Source of the DNA: Xenorhabdus hominickii
GTDB taxonomy: Bacteria > Pseudomonadota > Gammaproteobacteria > Enterobacterales > Enterobacteriaceae
Length of the DNA stretch: 64,000 nucleotides
Assembly: GCF_002632725.1 (NCBI RefSeq)
Contig: NZ_NJAI01000002.1
Location: forward strand, 218,640 to 282,639
Reading direction: 5' to 3'
Both the position numbers and the translations under genes were made by a program. Shown here one piece after another: positions 25,019-34,452 of the stretch. The number at the start of each line of letters is the position of its first letter. Within the stretch, counting starts at the first letter, position 1. Under the pieces are notes generated by a model that made no database searches, was not told the origin of the DNA, and was given only the letters and a program-made list of their open reading frames with translations.

Positions 25019-25136
25019 TCTTTCAAGTTGCAGCTTTGTTGGTTATGCTCATTCACCCCAGTTACATAGTTAGCTATGCTTCTGGGGATTCATTCGCTTG
25101 CCATCGTACTGCATCTTGAAATCCATTGGGCATAGA
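25019..25136. repeat. ERIC element
   Basis: The sequence carries the ERIC hallmarks: TTTCAAGTTGCAGC at one end, the central TTCACCCCAG and CTGGGGATTCATTCG blocks flanking a short palindrome, and GCATCTTGAAATCC at the other end. It matches, in inverted orientation, the element at 33800-33926. Confidence 0.88.
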
Positions 25137-25192
25137 GATAATTTCTTATAAAACGTCAACAGATCTTAATACTTGATCATATTTTTTACGAC

Positions 25193-26422
25193 TTATGACT
25201 CATCAGCCCTAACTTGTGATCTAATGGTTTCATGCACTTCATTAAAATCAACTTCAGCATCAGGATTTTGTTCGGTTAACACTTCGGTCAGTGCTTGAGC
25301 AAATGAATGGGTTTCGATTGGCGGTAAATCGCTATTCCAATCGATAGAAATTGTTGGGCTATCTTGGTCATTCAGTAGTGCACGGATAATATCGATGTAT
25401 TCAGACTGGCACTCAGCCCAATCTTCATCAGTTGATGCCCAAAACCAGCGCGTGAGCGTGAAGTTGTACCATAGATCATCCCATCCGCTATAAACCATTC
25501 GTAACAACGGGGCGAGCATGAGTGTCCAGTTTTTTGCTTCCTGCTCCGTGATATATTGTAGTTTGCATCCATTCAGGCACAACATACTGAAACGAACATA
25601 GTCCCAGGATAAATATTGGATATTCTGAATATCGTTTTCATTGTTATACATCATGGTATAACGCCAAATGGTTTCTTGCTTATCGGATGAACTTATATCA
25701 CTTTGCTGAATACCTGCCAGAATTTCATCGAATTCCGGTTTTGATAATTCACTCAGCTTATCCCGCATGTTGTAATAATCGGCAGCATGTCCGTTTACGA
25801 GCAGACTAAATAACTGGAAAACTAAATCATGACGATTTTCAATACCCCAAGCTGATGATAAACCAGCATCATCCTTTTCTGGAGAATAATCATTGCAGCT
25901 CCATCCATTGAAGCAGGAATAGGGAGCACCTAATATCATGCCCCAATCAGAGATGGAAAAAGGCTGAGGGTTATTAGGTAGATATGTTTCGTTTTTTCCC
26001 TCTGATATGCCATTTACATTTTGTGCCGAATTTTTCAGATGTGTCAGTGTGTTTTGATCAAAGATAATGTAATTATAACCGTTGTGAATAACAAGATCGC
26101 ATTGAAATTCGCTAACAAGATAATACAAATGTTCAGCACGGAACTGATGAAGGTTTTCAGGATTATTGTCGATAGATTCTGCGTTAAGCCATGAAGCAGG
26201 ATTTTCTTCAGAAAGATAAGCGATTATATAAGGTCTGAAATGAAATTCAGGATCTTCCTTTATCGAAAATGAGTAGCCATCACTGTCTTCTGCAAGGGAA
26301 CTCACAAGCCAAAAATCTGATGAATGAAATATATTGAAAAATTCAATAAAAAGTTGTTCTTTTTGATCTTCGGATGTTGCATTATGAAATTCAATCCATG
26401 TATCTATTAGCTTATCTGACAT
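25193..26422 (-). CDS. DUF1266-family protein
   Basis: The C-terminal half of this 409-residue protein carries the DUF1266 core seen in E. coli YbeU/YbeR-type proteins: SAWGIENRHDLVFQLFSLLVNGHAADYYN, LSWDYVRFSMLCLNGCKLQYI, and MLAPLLRMVYSGWDDLWYNF. I place the start at ATG 26420-26422 (MSDKLIDTWIEFHNATSEDQ), preceded by AGGA, because the 41 residues upstream in the open frame look unlike the family. The N-terminal half (about 1-160) has the look of an SseB-like domain, which is uncertain. No signal peptide, no membrane segments. The function of the family is unknown. The gene stands alone between an ERIC element and an IS1 remnant. Confidence 0.8.
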   Translation of the reverse strand: MSDKLIDTWIEFHNATSEDQKEQLFIEFFNIFHSSDFWLVSSLAEDSDGYSFSIKEDPEFHFRPYIIAYLSEENPASWLNAESIDNNPENLHQFRAEHLYYLVSEFQCDLVIHNGYNYIIFDQNTLTHLKNSAQNVNGISEGKNETYLPNNPQPFSISDWGMILGAPYSCFNGWSCNDYSPEKDDAGLSSAWGIENRHDLVFQLFSLLVNGHAADYYNMRDKLSELSKPEFDEILAGIQQSDISSSDKQETIWRYTMMYNNENDIQNIQYLSWDYVRFSMLCLNGCKLQYITEQEAKNWTLMLAPLLRMVYSGWDDLWYNFTLTRWFWASTDEDWAECQSEYIDIIRALLNDQDSPTISIDWNSDLPPIETHSFAQALTEVLTEQNPDAEVDFNEVHETIRSQVRADES

Positions 26423-26687
26423 GAGAGTAATATCCTGAATGAGTAATCGAAACCTATTGATATTATAAAAATTATAATTCTTTGTGATGATTTTAATTAG
26501 ATAAAAAATTACCGATATAAGAGGAGCCGAAATTGGAGTTGCCATTATCTTAATTTAAGTTGATCATTCTAATGACAAATTACATTTTTACCAGTACAAA
26601 AAAACTTTTTATTGTATGAACAGCATCCATTAATTAGTTTTTATTCGCCAATAGTTTGGATCATATATTAGATAGTTGTATTACTCA

Positions 26688-27170
26688 TTAAAAACAGTGT
26701 TCACGCTCAATGAAATTCCTTCTCACTTTATCGTGCATTTCCTCAGATTTGGAATAACCTATTGTTTTTCGATTCAGTCTTTTAATTCGGGTGCGGCTAG
26801 TCAAATTGTTTCTTTCTATGTGTTGGGTAAATGTCTTTCCAACACTATGTTCTTTTTCAGGAAGATAGCCATAAACAGAATAATTATCCGCAAAATAAAA
26901 TTGGATATTAAAAGGAGCTAAGAGTGTGAGAAGTTTATTGAACGTTTTTAGACGGACTCCCAGACATACCAGAGCCTTACAAAAGACCACAGTACATCCA
27001 TTTCACAAAGGAGCTGAATGTCACTTTCATCAAGGGGAGCGTTGTCACGGCATAGCAGCGATAACGGGGATGACCTCCGTTCCCTTTACCATGTCTTTTA
27101 ACCTCTTCTGATTTGTGACAATAACGATAATAAACGTCAACTTTGCCCTGAAGACAGAACTCAGTTATAT
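26688..27170 (-). mobile_element. IS1-family remnant (insA-insB fusion by deletion)
   Basis: On the minus strand an InsA N-terminal piece is readable (KVDVYYRYCHKSEEVKRHGK, then GGHPRYRCYA), including its CxxC zinc-finger start. It runs directly into an InsB piece (CGLLCKALVCLGVRLKTFNKLLTLLAPF, then TQHIERNNL and RLNRKTIGYSKSEEMHDKV). The end of InsA, the frameshift site and the first part of InsB, including its first catalytic Asp region, are lost, and the frame changes between the pieces. The element cannot produce a working transposase. Together with the other IS1-like pieces at 48.5 and 49.8 kb it shows repeated IS1 activity around the rtx locus. The region 26546-26687 shows nothing else. 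Confidence 0.8.
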
Positions 27171-27283
27171 GCTGCGTGCCCTGAACATTAATTGGTTCAA
27201 GTTTACTGTATTCAGCCATCAAATTTGTCCACGCAGCACAATGGTTCACTCTGTCTATTTTGGTTGTCAGTTTTTAGTAACAA

Positions 27284-29479
27284 TCACTTTGTTTGCTGAT
27301 GCCAAAGCTGTGCATACAGTCCATCTCGCTGCACAAGGGCATCATGAGAATCTGATTCAATAATATTTCCCTGATCTAACACGAAAATTTTATCGGCATG
27401 ACGAATGGTATTCAGTCGATGAGCAATGCTGATCACTGTCCGGTTTCGGCGTATTTCATGCATATTGCTCATAATGGCAGCCTCTGACTCGTAATCCAGT
27501 GCAGAAGTGGCCTCATCCAGTATCAGGATCTTTGGATCGTTCAGCAACGCTCTTGCTAATGCGATCCGTTGCCGTTGTCCGCCAGAAAGGTTGCTCCCTT
27601 TTTCGCCAACCGGATGGTCGAATTTATGTGGAAAGGCATTGATGAAATCAATTGCGCCCGCTAAGGTTGCGGCTTGATAGACTTCTTCATCGCTGGCGTT
27701 GGGTTTACACAGGCGGATATTGTCCGCAATGCTGCCGGAAAACAGAATACTTTCCTGTAAGACGACACTCATATTGCGTCGCAGTGATACAGGGTCAGTA
27801 ATCGCTAGATCCATCCCATCCACTAAAACCTGACCGTGTTGTGGCACATACAATCGCTGTAATAATCGGGTCAGTGTACTTTTGCCTGAGCCTGATGGGC
27901 CTGTAATGCCGATAAATTCACCTGCTTTAACGTCTAATGACAAATTTGCCAAGACTTCGGGGGTATCTGCGTGATAGCGGAAACGAATATTTTTGAATTC
28001 AATCTTACCCGCCAGTTCAGGTGCCGATGCCAGCCCCTGTTTACTGTTTTCCATGGGTTCATCCAGAATATCGCCAACCCGTCGCAGGGCAATTAGGGTA
28101 TGTTGAAAATCTTGCCAGACCTGTGCCAATCGCAAGATGGGTTGGGTAACGTGGCCTGCCAGCATATTGAAAGCAATCAATTCCCCGGGGGATAAATCTC
28201 CATTAAGAACGCCCCTGACTCCCCACCACAGTAAAAGGGCGGCAATGATTTTCTGGATCAGGGCGATCCCTTGTCCCGCCGTTAGTCCACTTTTCTGGGC
28301 AGAAAAACGTTGGATTAACTGTTGGCTCAATACCTTTTGCCATTGGTACAGAAAGCGTTTTTCCGTTGCGGTGGTTTTGATGGTTTCGATGCCTGTGATG
28401 GCTTCGGTCAGAAAACTCGTGGCATTGGCATCGGCTTCATATTCTTTTTCTACTTTGCGTCGGATTACTGGCCCGATGCTGATCCAAAGCAAGAAATAGA
28501 GCACCAGCGAGATGACCACGATCCATGTCAGCAAGGTGGAATAATGGAACATCACGCCAAGAAACAGAATGATGAAAATCAGGTCGAGCAACAGCATCAG
28601 CGTAGAGCCGGTCAAGAATTGGCGGATATGGGCCATCTCCCTGACTCTGGCGATGATTTGTCCTGTCTGGCGTTGTTTAAAATAGGGCAGGGGCAAGCCG
28701 ACCAAATGACGGTAAAGCCTGCCGGAGAGTTCAGAGTTGATTTGGCTGGCCATATGTCCGAACACCGTATTGCGCAGGAACCCGTACAGAGGTTCAGCTA
28801 ATGCTAGTGCCAGCATTGCGAGGCCAAGTACATGCAGGCTGGAGAGGCTACGCCCGACCAGTACTTTGTCGATGACATTTTCAAACAATAAGGGAGCCGC
28901 CAGAGCGAAAAGTTGCAGTACAATGGCGAACAGGAAAATATCCCGTAACTGATTTTTTTGTCTGAAAATAGACGGGTAAAACCAGTTTAAACCAAATTTA
29001 ACTTGTTGTTTAGTTAGTGATTTATCCGCCACCAGCAGCACTTTATATTCATTGGATTCAGCAGATTTGCCGGGAGGTATTGTCCCACCGGACAATGTTG
29101 TGCCATCTGATAATGGATGTGCTTTTTGTTTGTCTGTGATGGGATCAAACACGGTAAAAGAATCAGGGGTAATTTCTGTCAGCACCCACCAACGTTGATC
29201 TAATTCCACCAAGGCCGGCAGAGGTAACTTAGTGGAAGTTTCAGGTGTCAGCCAATCAAATTTACTATGGAGTTCAATGGTATCAGCGGCTTCACGTAAT
29301 TGCGGATCTGTCAGTATCAGGGAATCCAGCCCCAGCGCATGGTGTAGTTGTGCGACAGAAGCCACCTTGTGAAATTGTTTTCCCAAATACGCAATACATT
29401 CCAGTGCATAGTTATTTGTATTTGTGTCGGTACCGTCTTGTGTACCTGCGTCACCGGTAAAGGAAAATAGGTCGGTCAT
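27284..29479 (-). CDS. rtxE: RTX toxin type I secretion ATPase RtxE
   Basis: This 731-residue HlyB-type ABC transporter is an inner-membrane component of the MARTX secretion system. An N-terminal C39-like domain (about 20-150; NNYALECIAYLG) lacks the catalytic Cys-Gly-Pro context, so it is a substrate-binding C39-like domain and not a peptidase. Six membrane helices follow (about 175-455), then the nucleotide-binding domain with Walker A GPSGSGKST, signature [14 protein letters not shown] and Walker B ILILDEATSALD. MARTX systems use two such ATPases, RtxB and RtxE, as a heterodimer, and both are present. It starts 2 nt after the rtxD stop. The outer-membrane partner, TolC, is not in the window. 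Confidence 0.93.
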   Translation of the reverse strand: MTDLFSFTGDAGTQDGTDTNTNNYALECIAYLGKQFHKVASVAQLHHALGLDSLILTDPQLREAADTIELHSKFDWLTPETSTKLPLPALVELDQRWWVLTEITPDSFTVFDPITDKQKAHPLSDGTTLSGGTIPPGKSAESNEYKVLLVADKSLTKQQVKFGLNWFYPSIFRQKNQLRDIFLFAIVLQLFALAAPLLFENVIDKVLVGRSLSSLHVLGLAMLALALAEPLYGFLRNTVFGHMASQINSELSGRLYRHLVGLPLPYFKQRQTGQIIARVREMAHIRQFLTGSTLMLLLDLIFIILFLGVMFHYSTLLTWIVVISLVLYFLLWISIGPVIRRKVEKEYEADANATSFLTEAITGIETIKTTATEKRFLYQWQKVLSQQLIQRFSAQKSGLTAGQGIALIQKIIAALLLWWGVRGVLNGDLSPGELIAFNMLAGHVTQPILRLAQVWQDFQHTLIALRRVGDILDEPMENSKQGLASAPELAGKIEFKNIRFRYHADTPEVLANLSLDVKAGEFIGITGPSGSGKSTLTRLLQRLYVPQHGQVLVDGMDLAITDPVSLRRNMSVVLQESILFSGSIADNIRLCKPNASDEEVYQAATLAGAIDFINAFPHKFDHPVGEKGSNLSGGQRQRIALARALLNDPKILILDEATSALDYESEAAIMSNMHEIRRNRTVISIAHRLNTIRHADKIFVLDQGNIIESDSHDALVQRDGLYAQLWHQQTK

Positions 29480-29481
29480 GA

Positions 29482-30843
29482 TTATTTTTCCCTCAATGCT
29501 TCAGATTGATATTCCTGAATCGGGCTGAGCAGGTAATCAATGACTTTCCGTTGATCTGTTTTGATTTCCGCAACGATGGACATGCCTGCCGTGACATTGA
29601 CCGGCTCTCCATCCAATATGATATTGTTCTGCTTGAGGCTGATTTGTGCAGGGAAAACCAGACCCAATCGTTCATCGGTGGTGGAATCCCGTGAAATGCT
29701 GAGTAATTCGCCTTCAATCGTGCCATAGCGGGTATAAGGGAAGGCATCAACTTTGACCGTGACATGTTGACCGGAGCGAACAAAACCGACATCTTTGTTC
29801 AGGATCTGAATTTCAGCGAGTTGTACATTCTCATCCGGTACAATCACCATCAAATTTTGGGCCGGTTGTAAAACGGCACCGAGGGTATGAACACTCAATT
29901 GCTGGACTGTGCCGGTTACAGGAGAACGCACAACTTCAAGCTCTTCCCGTTCCTGCATTTTGGAGATTTCCTGTTTTAACACAGCCAATTGCATTTCAGC
30001 CTGTTTTCTTTTTTCAAACCATTCCAGCTCTTTTTGTACTTTGATGCCTTTTAAACGTTCTTCCAGGCTCTTAAATTGAGTCAGCAAAATACCCAGCTCT
30101 GATTTTTGTTGAGCGATCATTCTTTCTGTTTCCAGAAATTCTTTTTCTTGTTCCAGAAATTCCACCTTACTGATGACCTGCTTCTGGCTCAGTGTTTTCC
30201 GTGCCTGTAAACGTTGGTTAATATTCTGGCGCAGATTGATCAATGACCGGATGTCACTACCCCGGGCTTTTTGGGATGAAAGATTGACCTCCATTTCCGC
30301 GTAGATATTGGTGATGATGGCGTCGGATTCTTGTTTTTCGTGATGATAATGTTTCAGGATTTTTTCCTGTTTTTCTGCCGGTTGCTGCTGGAAAAGTGGC
30401 AGGGATTCAGGATGATGCTGTCCAAGCAGGGCTTGATAGCGAATTTCCTCTTCAGTCAGATAGTCACGCTGTTCAATGAGACGGACGATATCCTGATTGA
30501 CGCCGAGTGTATGCAGTGTCAGTAGTGGAGCATCTTTTTCTACATGCTGTCCATTGGCAATATGAATAGCAACCAGACGACTCTGTTCATAAGCCTGAAT
30601 AAATTGGGAACGACCGGAGGCAATCAGGCGTCCGGTTGCAGTCGCCTGTACATCAAGTTTTCCCAGACAAGCCCACAGTAGGGCGATTAAGACGCCAATA
30701 CTTAACGTTATCGCCGTATAACGTGCGAACTGGGATGGTGGGCGTTGCGACAATGCCAAATGTGTCGGTAAAAAATCATAATGGGGTGAGGGAGTACGAG
30801 TACGTAACCGTTTTAGCCCCTTGAGCAAGATAGCTTTAAACAT
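29482..30843 (-). CDS. rtxD: RTX toxin secretion adaptor RtxD (HlyD family)
   Basis: This 453-residue membrane fusion protein of the type I secretion system links the RtxB/RtxE ATPase to TolC. It has a short cytoplasmic N-terminus, one membrane helix (ITLSIGVLIALLWACLGKLDV, about 45-65), a lipoyl-like half (TGRLIASGRSQFIQAYEQ), a long alpha-helical coiled-coil hairpin (about 120-300), a second lipoyl half (VRSPVTGTVQQLSVHTLGAV) and a C-terminal beta-barrel part ending with the conserved GMSIVAEIKTDQRKVIDYLLSPI. Its start overlaps the rtxB stop by 8 nt, which suggests translational coupling. Confidence 0.94.
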   Translation of the reverse strand: MFKAILLKGLKRLRTRTPSPHYDFLPTHLALSQRPPSQFARYTAITLSIGVLIALLWACLGKLDVQATATGRLIASGRSQFIQAYEQSRLVAIHIANGQHVEKDAPLLTLHTLGVNQDIVRLIEQRDYLTEEEIRYQALLGQHHPESLPLFQQQPAEKQEKILKHYHHEKQESDAIITNIYAEMEVNLSSQKARGSDIRSLINLRQNINQRLQARKTLSQKQVISKVEFLEQEKEFLETERMIAQQKSELGILLTQFKSLEERLKGIKVQKELEWFEKRKQAEMQLAVLKQEISKMQEREELEVVRSPVTGTVQQLSVHTLGAVLQPAQNLMVIVPDENVQLAEIQILNKDVGFVRSGQHVTVKVDAFPYTRYGTIEGELLSISRDSTTDERLGLVFPAQISLKQNNIILDGEPVNVTAGMSIVAEIKTDQRKVIDYLLSPIQEYQSEALREK

Positions 30844-32944
30844 GTGAAGGCTCCTCTTGTTTTAGTTCTTGTTGTAACTGCCAAAGTTTCCGATAGTGCT
30901 TACCTTGTTGCAGAAGCTGATCATGGCTACCTTGTTCGATGATTTGCCCTTGATGTAACACAATAATCCGGTCGCATTGGCGTACTGTGGAAAGCCGATG
31001 TGCGATGGTGATGACTGTTCGGCCTTGGGCGATGTTTGCCATGTTGGTTTGGATAATGGCTTGTGATTCGTCATCCAGTGCACTGGTGGCTTCATCAAGG
31101 ATCAGGATTTTGGGATCTGACAACAGCGTTCTGGCAATCGCCAAACGTTGTCGTTGACCACCTGATAAGGATTGACCACCTTCTGCGATCACCGTGTCAT
31201 ATCCCATCGGCAGTTTAAGAATAAAATCGTGTGCGCCTGCCAGCTTGGCAGCCTCAATGATTGTGGACAACGGAGCATCCGGGCATGATTGGGATAAATT
31301 CTCATGCACAGTCTTATTGAAAAGAAAATTTTCTTGCAGCACGATACCAATTTGTTGCCTGATTGATTCAATATTGAGATTTTGCAAAGGGATGCTATCC
31401 AGCGTGATTGCCCCGGATTCAGGGGTATAAAGCCGTAACAACAAGCGTGCAAGGGTGCTTTTTCCAGAGCCGGATGTGCCGACGACCCCTAAGGTTTCAC
31501 CCGCCCGAATATCCAGCGTGAGCTGATTGATGGTTGCGGGTAAGTCGGGTTGATAGCGGAAAACGATATCGGAGAATGAAATCGCACCTTGCAGTGTAAT
31601 GTGTTCGTTGCCTGATTGTTGTTCGGTTGGCAGGTTCAGCATATCACCCAGTTTCTCGGTGGCTATGCGGGAACGGATAAACTGCCCCCAGAGTTGAACC
31701 AGCTTGGATAGCGGTTGTTGGGTATGGCTCACCATCATATTAAAGGCGATCAATTGACCAATCGTCATGTGCAGCGAAAGCACTTCTGAAGCGCCGAGCC
31801 AAATGATGATGGCACTGGTGACTTTCTGTAACAGCATCACTAAATGACCGGAACGGTTATCCCATTGCTGGACATCATAACCGGTACTGACCATCTTTTC
31901 GGTCTGATTGTCCCAACGGCGAATAAAGCGAGGTTCAGCCGCGAGGCTTTTCAGCGTTTCAGCACCAGCGACGGTTTCGGTCAGGAAAGAGGTATTGACG
32001 GCGGCGTGGGTGAACTGTTTTTCCACTGCCTTAGCGATTTTTGGTGTAACCCACCAAGCAAGTAAGGCGTAAAAGGGGATGGTAAGCAGGAAGATCAGCG
32101 TCAGTATGCTGGATAGCAGGCTCATGACGTAAACAAATACAAACATGAACAAAACATCGATACACAGAGTGAACATGGAACCGGTCAAAAATTCCCGGAT
32201 AGTTTCCAGCTCTCGTACCCGTGTCACAATTGCCCCTACTTGTCGGGATTTGAAAAACAACAAGGGCAGCCCGAACAGGTGTTGAACTAACTTCAATCCC
32301 AGTTTTATGTCAATCCGGTTGGCTGTGTGAGCGTATTGATATTCGCGTAGCCCCCGCAGGAGCACTTCAATCAACCCGGCAATGACTAGCCCGAAAATCA
32401 GGACATCCAATGTGGAAAGTGCCTGATGGACGAGCACTTTATCCATAACAACTTGCACAACTAAGGGAGAAATAAGCGCCAGAATCTGTAAAACAAAAGA
32501 AAACAGCAATATCTCGGTCAGGTTTTTTTTCTGACGGATAAATTCAGGAATAAACCAACGTATATTAAATTGGCTGTTTTTTTGTTTGATTTTTATCCAT
32601 CGACCACTCCATAGATTAATAAATTTTTCTTTATCAATTATCTCTGGTGTTTCTTGGTTAGGTTTTTGGATCAATACCCGGTGTTCATCACATTTTGCCA
32701 AAATGAAAGGTTGACCATCACTACCGAATAAAATAGCGGGTAGAGAAATGGCATTTAATTTCTTATTTATCGTGGACTTATTTTTAATTTGAATGTTATA
32801 TTCTTTCTTTAATTTATTTAAAGTAAGAAGATAATTATCATTATTGCTTAAGTTTTTATTGAATGTAGCCGTGTTTTTTCTATTAGATATCATAATTATT
32901 AACATAATTAATGATATTGTTTTTTTTTCTATTTCATTCATCAA
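30836..32944 (-). CDS. rtxB: RTX toxin type I secretion ATPase RtxB
   Basis: This 702-residue ABC transporter of the HlyB type is the first gene of the leftward rtxBDE operon. A divergent N-terminal C39-like domain without catalytic Cys (about 45-130; LPAILFGSDGQPFILAKCD) is followed by the membrane domain (about 150-430) and the ATPase domain with Walker A GTSGSGKST, signature [16 protein letters not shown] and Walker B ILILDEATSALDDE. The first 30 residues are AT-rich and weakly conserved, and the exact start is uncertain; the ATG at 32942-32944 is the first. Transcription probably starts in the 478-bp divergent region shared with rtxHCA. Confidence 0.93.
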   Translation of the reverse strand: MMNEIEKKTISLIMLIIMISNRKNTATFNKNLSNNDNYLLTLNKLKKEYNIQIKNKSTINKKLNAISLPAILFGSDGQPFILAKCDEHRVLIQKPNQETPEIIDKEKFINLWSGRWIKIKQKNSQFNIRWFIPEFIRQKKNLTEILLFSFVLQILALISPLVVQVVMDKVLVHQALSTLDVLIFGLVIAGLIEVLLRGLREYQYAHTANRIDIKLGLKLVQHLFGLPLLFFKSRQVGAIVTRVRELETIREFLTGSMFTLCIDVLFMFVFVYVMSLLSSILTLIFLLTIPFYALLAWWVTPKIAKAVEKQFTHAAVNTSFLTETVAGAETLKSLAAEPRFIRRWDNQTEKMVSTGYDVQQWDNRSGHLVMLLQKVTSAIIIWLGASEVLSLHMTIGQLIAFNMMVSHTQQPLSKLVQLWGQFIRSRIATEKLGDMLNLPTEQQSGNEHITLQGAISFSDIVFRYQPDLPATINQLTLDIRAGETLGVVGTSGSGKSTLARLLLRLYTPESGAITLDSIPLQNLNIESIRQQIGIVLQENFLFNKTVHENLSQSCPDAPLSTIIEAAKLAGAHDFILKLPMGYDTVIAEGGQSLSGGQRQRLAIARTLLSDPKILILDEATSALDDESQAIIQTNMANIAQGRTVITIAHRLSTVRQCDRIIVLHQGQIIEQGSHDQLLQQGKHYRKLWQLQQELKQEEPSHV

Positions 32945-33186
32945 CGTAAATCTATTTTAATAAAAGTGACTTCTTAATTAAGAAAGTAACCTGAAAGAAA
33001 GTATGGTATTTATAAAGTACGTCCAATAAATCCAATAAAAGACATTATCTGCTATTAAAGAGTATATTAGTGTTGGTAATTGGGACAAAATGTGACGGTT
33101 AAACAGACATTTTACTGTTTATATGTTGATTTTAGTAAGCGAATGGATATATTTTAGCTCAAGGTAGCCGATAAATCATTTGATTT

Positions 33187-33250
33187 ATACCTTTCTTCTT
33201 TCAAATTGCAGACAATTACGCTATTGGTTGTAGGCTGTAGCTTGAAAGTT
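33187..33250. repeat. Short ERIC-like inverted repeat in the rtx divergent promoter region
   Basis: The outer ends CTTTCAAATTGCAG and CTGTAGCTTGAAAG are imperfect inverted copies and resemble the ends of the ERIC elements at 25.0 and 33.8 kb, but the conserved centre is missing. It appears to be an internally deleted ERIC-like element. The surrounding 32945-33422 is AT-rich and must hold the promoters of rtxBDE and rtxHCA; I could not single out a convincing promoter pair. Confidence 0.5.
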
Positions 33251-33422
33251 TCTCTCTTACCTAATGTGTATAAATATTTTGGTTTACTCTGTTCAGACAG
33301 TTGTAGTGATGAGATTTAGTTATAAATGAAACCATAATAAAAATGGAATTCATTTATGATTTAATAATTTAGATTTAATACAATTGTAACATTAAATTAA
33401 TATTTATTTAATTGGTAATGAT

Positions 33423-33795
33423 ATGACTGAAAAATTCGTTCAAACCATCTCTAGCGTTAATTATAACAAAGGCGTGTTCTCTCTTTATTTTGTTGGTGAA
33501 GATCCTAACAAAATGGCAAATGGTGAGCTGGCTGTAAATGATCAGGATCTCCAGTTGAAACAAGTTATTCACATGCCTGCAACGGGTTTTATGTATATGG
33601 TTTCCATGGTGAAAAGTATGCTTGAAGATCCACGGATGGAAGCTGAACTGAATAACCTGATTGCCGCTGGTTTTTTACCTGAGCCTGAAGCGCCAGTATC
33701 TGCAACAAATAGAAGATGAAACTGCGGTTGAAGCAGTAACTACTGCTTCAAAAAATGAAAAACGTGCGTCGCGTAAATCTGAATCATCAAAATAA
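33423..33795 (+). CDS. rtxH: MARTX accessory protein RtxH, probably frameshifted at its end
   Basis: RtxH is the small conserved protein of unknown function encoded first in rtxHCA operons. The frame as read gives 98 residues (MTEKFVQTISSVNYNKG, FSLYFVGEDPNKMANGELAV, MVSMVKSMLEDPRMEAELNNL) and stops at 33717-33719. The overlapping +1 frame continues, open, with IEDETAVEAVTTASKNEKRA and ends SKSESSK-like at TAA 33793-33795, just before an ERIC element. The Lys/Ser-rich tail has coding character, and removal of one A in ACAAATAGAAG near 33705 would join it in frame to give about 124 residues. Either a 1-nt insertion or sequencing error truncates RtxH, or the short form is real. The coordinates given cover both frames. 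Confidence 0.8.
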
Positions 33796-33799
33796 TATC

Positions 33800-33926
33800 T
33801 ACCCAATAGATTTCAAGTTGCATCGCGGCAGCGAAGGAATGAAGCCTCAGGCACATATATCGCTATGTGACTGGGGTGAATGAACTAAGCCAACAGGGAG
33901 GCGGCTTGAAAGATGATGGGGATAGG
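33800..33926. repeat. ERIC element between rtxH and rtxC
   Basis: About 127 bp with the classical ERIC blocks TTTCAAGTTGCATCG, GAATGAAGCCTCAGGC, ATGTGACTGGGGTGAATGAA and GGCTTGAAAGATGATGGG. It lies within the presumed rtxHCA transcript, so the hairpin could form in the mRNA and influence rtxC-rtxA expression. Confidence 0.9.
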
Positions 33927-33957
33927 CAAAATCCTACTATCAAGTGGTTGCTAGTCT

Positions 33958-34419
33958 ATGATGATCCAACATCAATCAGCAACACTGAGTACAACTGAAA
34001 TACAGGCTATGATTGGAGGGGTGATGTTGCTTTGTCAACATTCACCTTTGCACCGACGTTATTTGGTTGCCGAGTGGCAACAGCGTATCTTGCCGTCATT
34101 CCAGCTCAATCAGTTTTGCTATTACCAGGATGAACACCAACGCCCAGTTGCTTTTTGCAATTGGGCTTTTTTATCTGACAGTAGTCGGGATGCAATTCTT
34201 TCTGGTGAACGGGAAATATTGTGGGAAGACTGGCGTTCTGGTCAGCATATCTTTTTTCCAGAGATGATCGCGCCGTTCGGACATGCGCGTGATATTGCCC
34301 ACGATCTTCGTCGGCGGGTTTTCTCTGCATGGAAAGGGCAAAAAGCCTGTACCGTCAGGGGAACTCTGGATGTTCAAAATGAACGCTGTATCCGTCGGAT
34401 ACAGTGGTTTACTGTTTAA
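33958..34419 (+). CDS. rtxC: RTX toxin-activating lysine acyltransferase RtxC
   Basis: This 153-residue HlyC-type acyltransferase transfers a fatty acyl chain from acyl-ACP to lysines of the protoxin in the cytoplasm. The family features are visible: the SPLHRRYLVAEW segment with the catalytic His (about residue 32), AFCNWAFLS, ILWEDWRSGQHIFFPEMIAPFGHA with the conserved Asp/Trp area, and a C-terminal basic part. It begins at ATG 33958, about 30 nt after the ERIC element; the ribosome binding site is weak. It ends 33 nt before rtxA. Its role in MARTX activity is debated in Vibrio, so whether it is essential here is unknown. Confidence 0.93.
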   Translation: MMIQHQSATLSTTEIQAMIGGVMLLCQHSPLHRRYLVAEWQQRILPSFQLNQFCYYQDEHQRPVAFCNWAFLSDSSRDAILSGEREILWEDWRSGQHIFFPEMIAPFGHARDIAHDLRRRVFSAWKGQKACTVRGTLDVQNERCIRRIQWFTV

Positions 34420-34452
34420 TTTTTAGTCACAACACCAGGATTATTTATATTT

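Noticed and set aside
26423..26545. N-terminal extension of the DUF1266 protein
   Set aside because: Very AT-rich, unlike the family, and ATG 26422 has AGGA upstream; treated as untranslated.
27284..32944. Active C39 peptidase domains in RtxB and RtxE
   Set aside because: Neither N-terminus has the catalytic Cys in its proper context, so they are C39-like domains and do not process a leader peptide.
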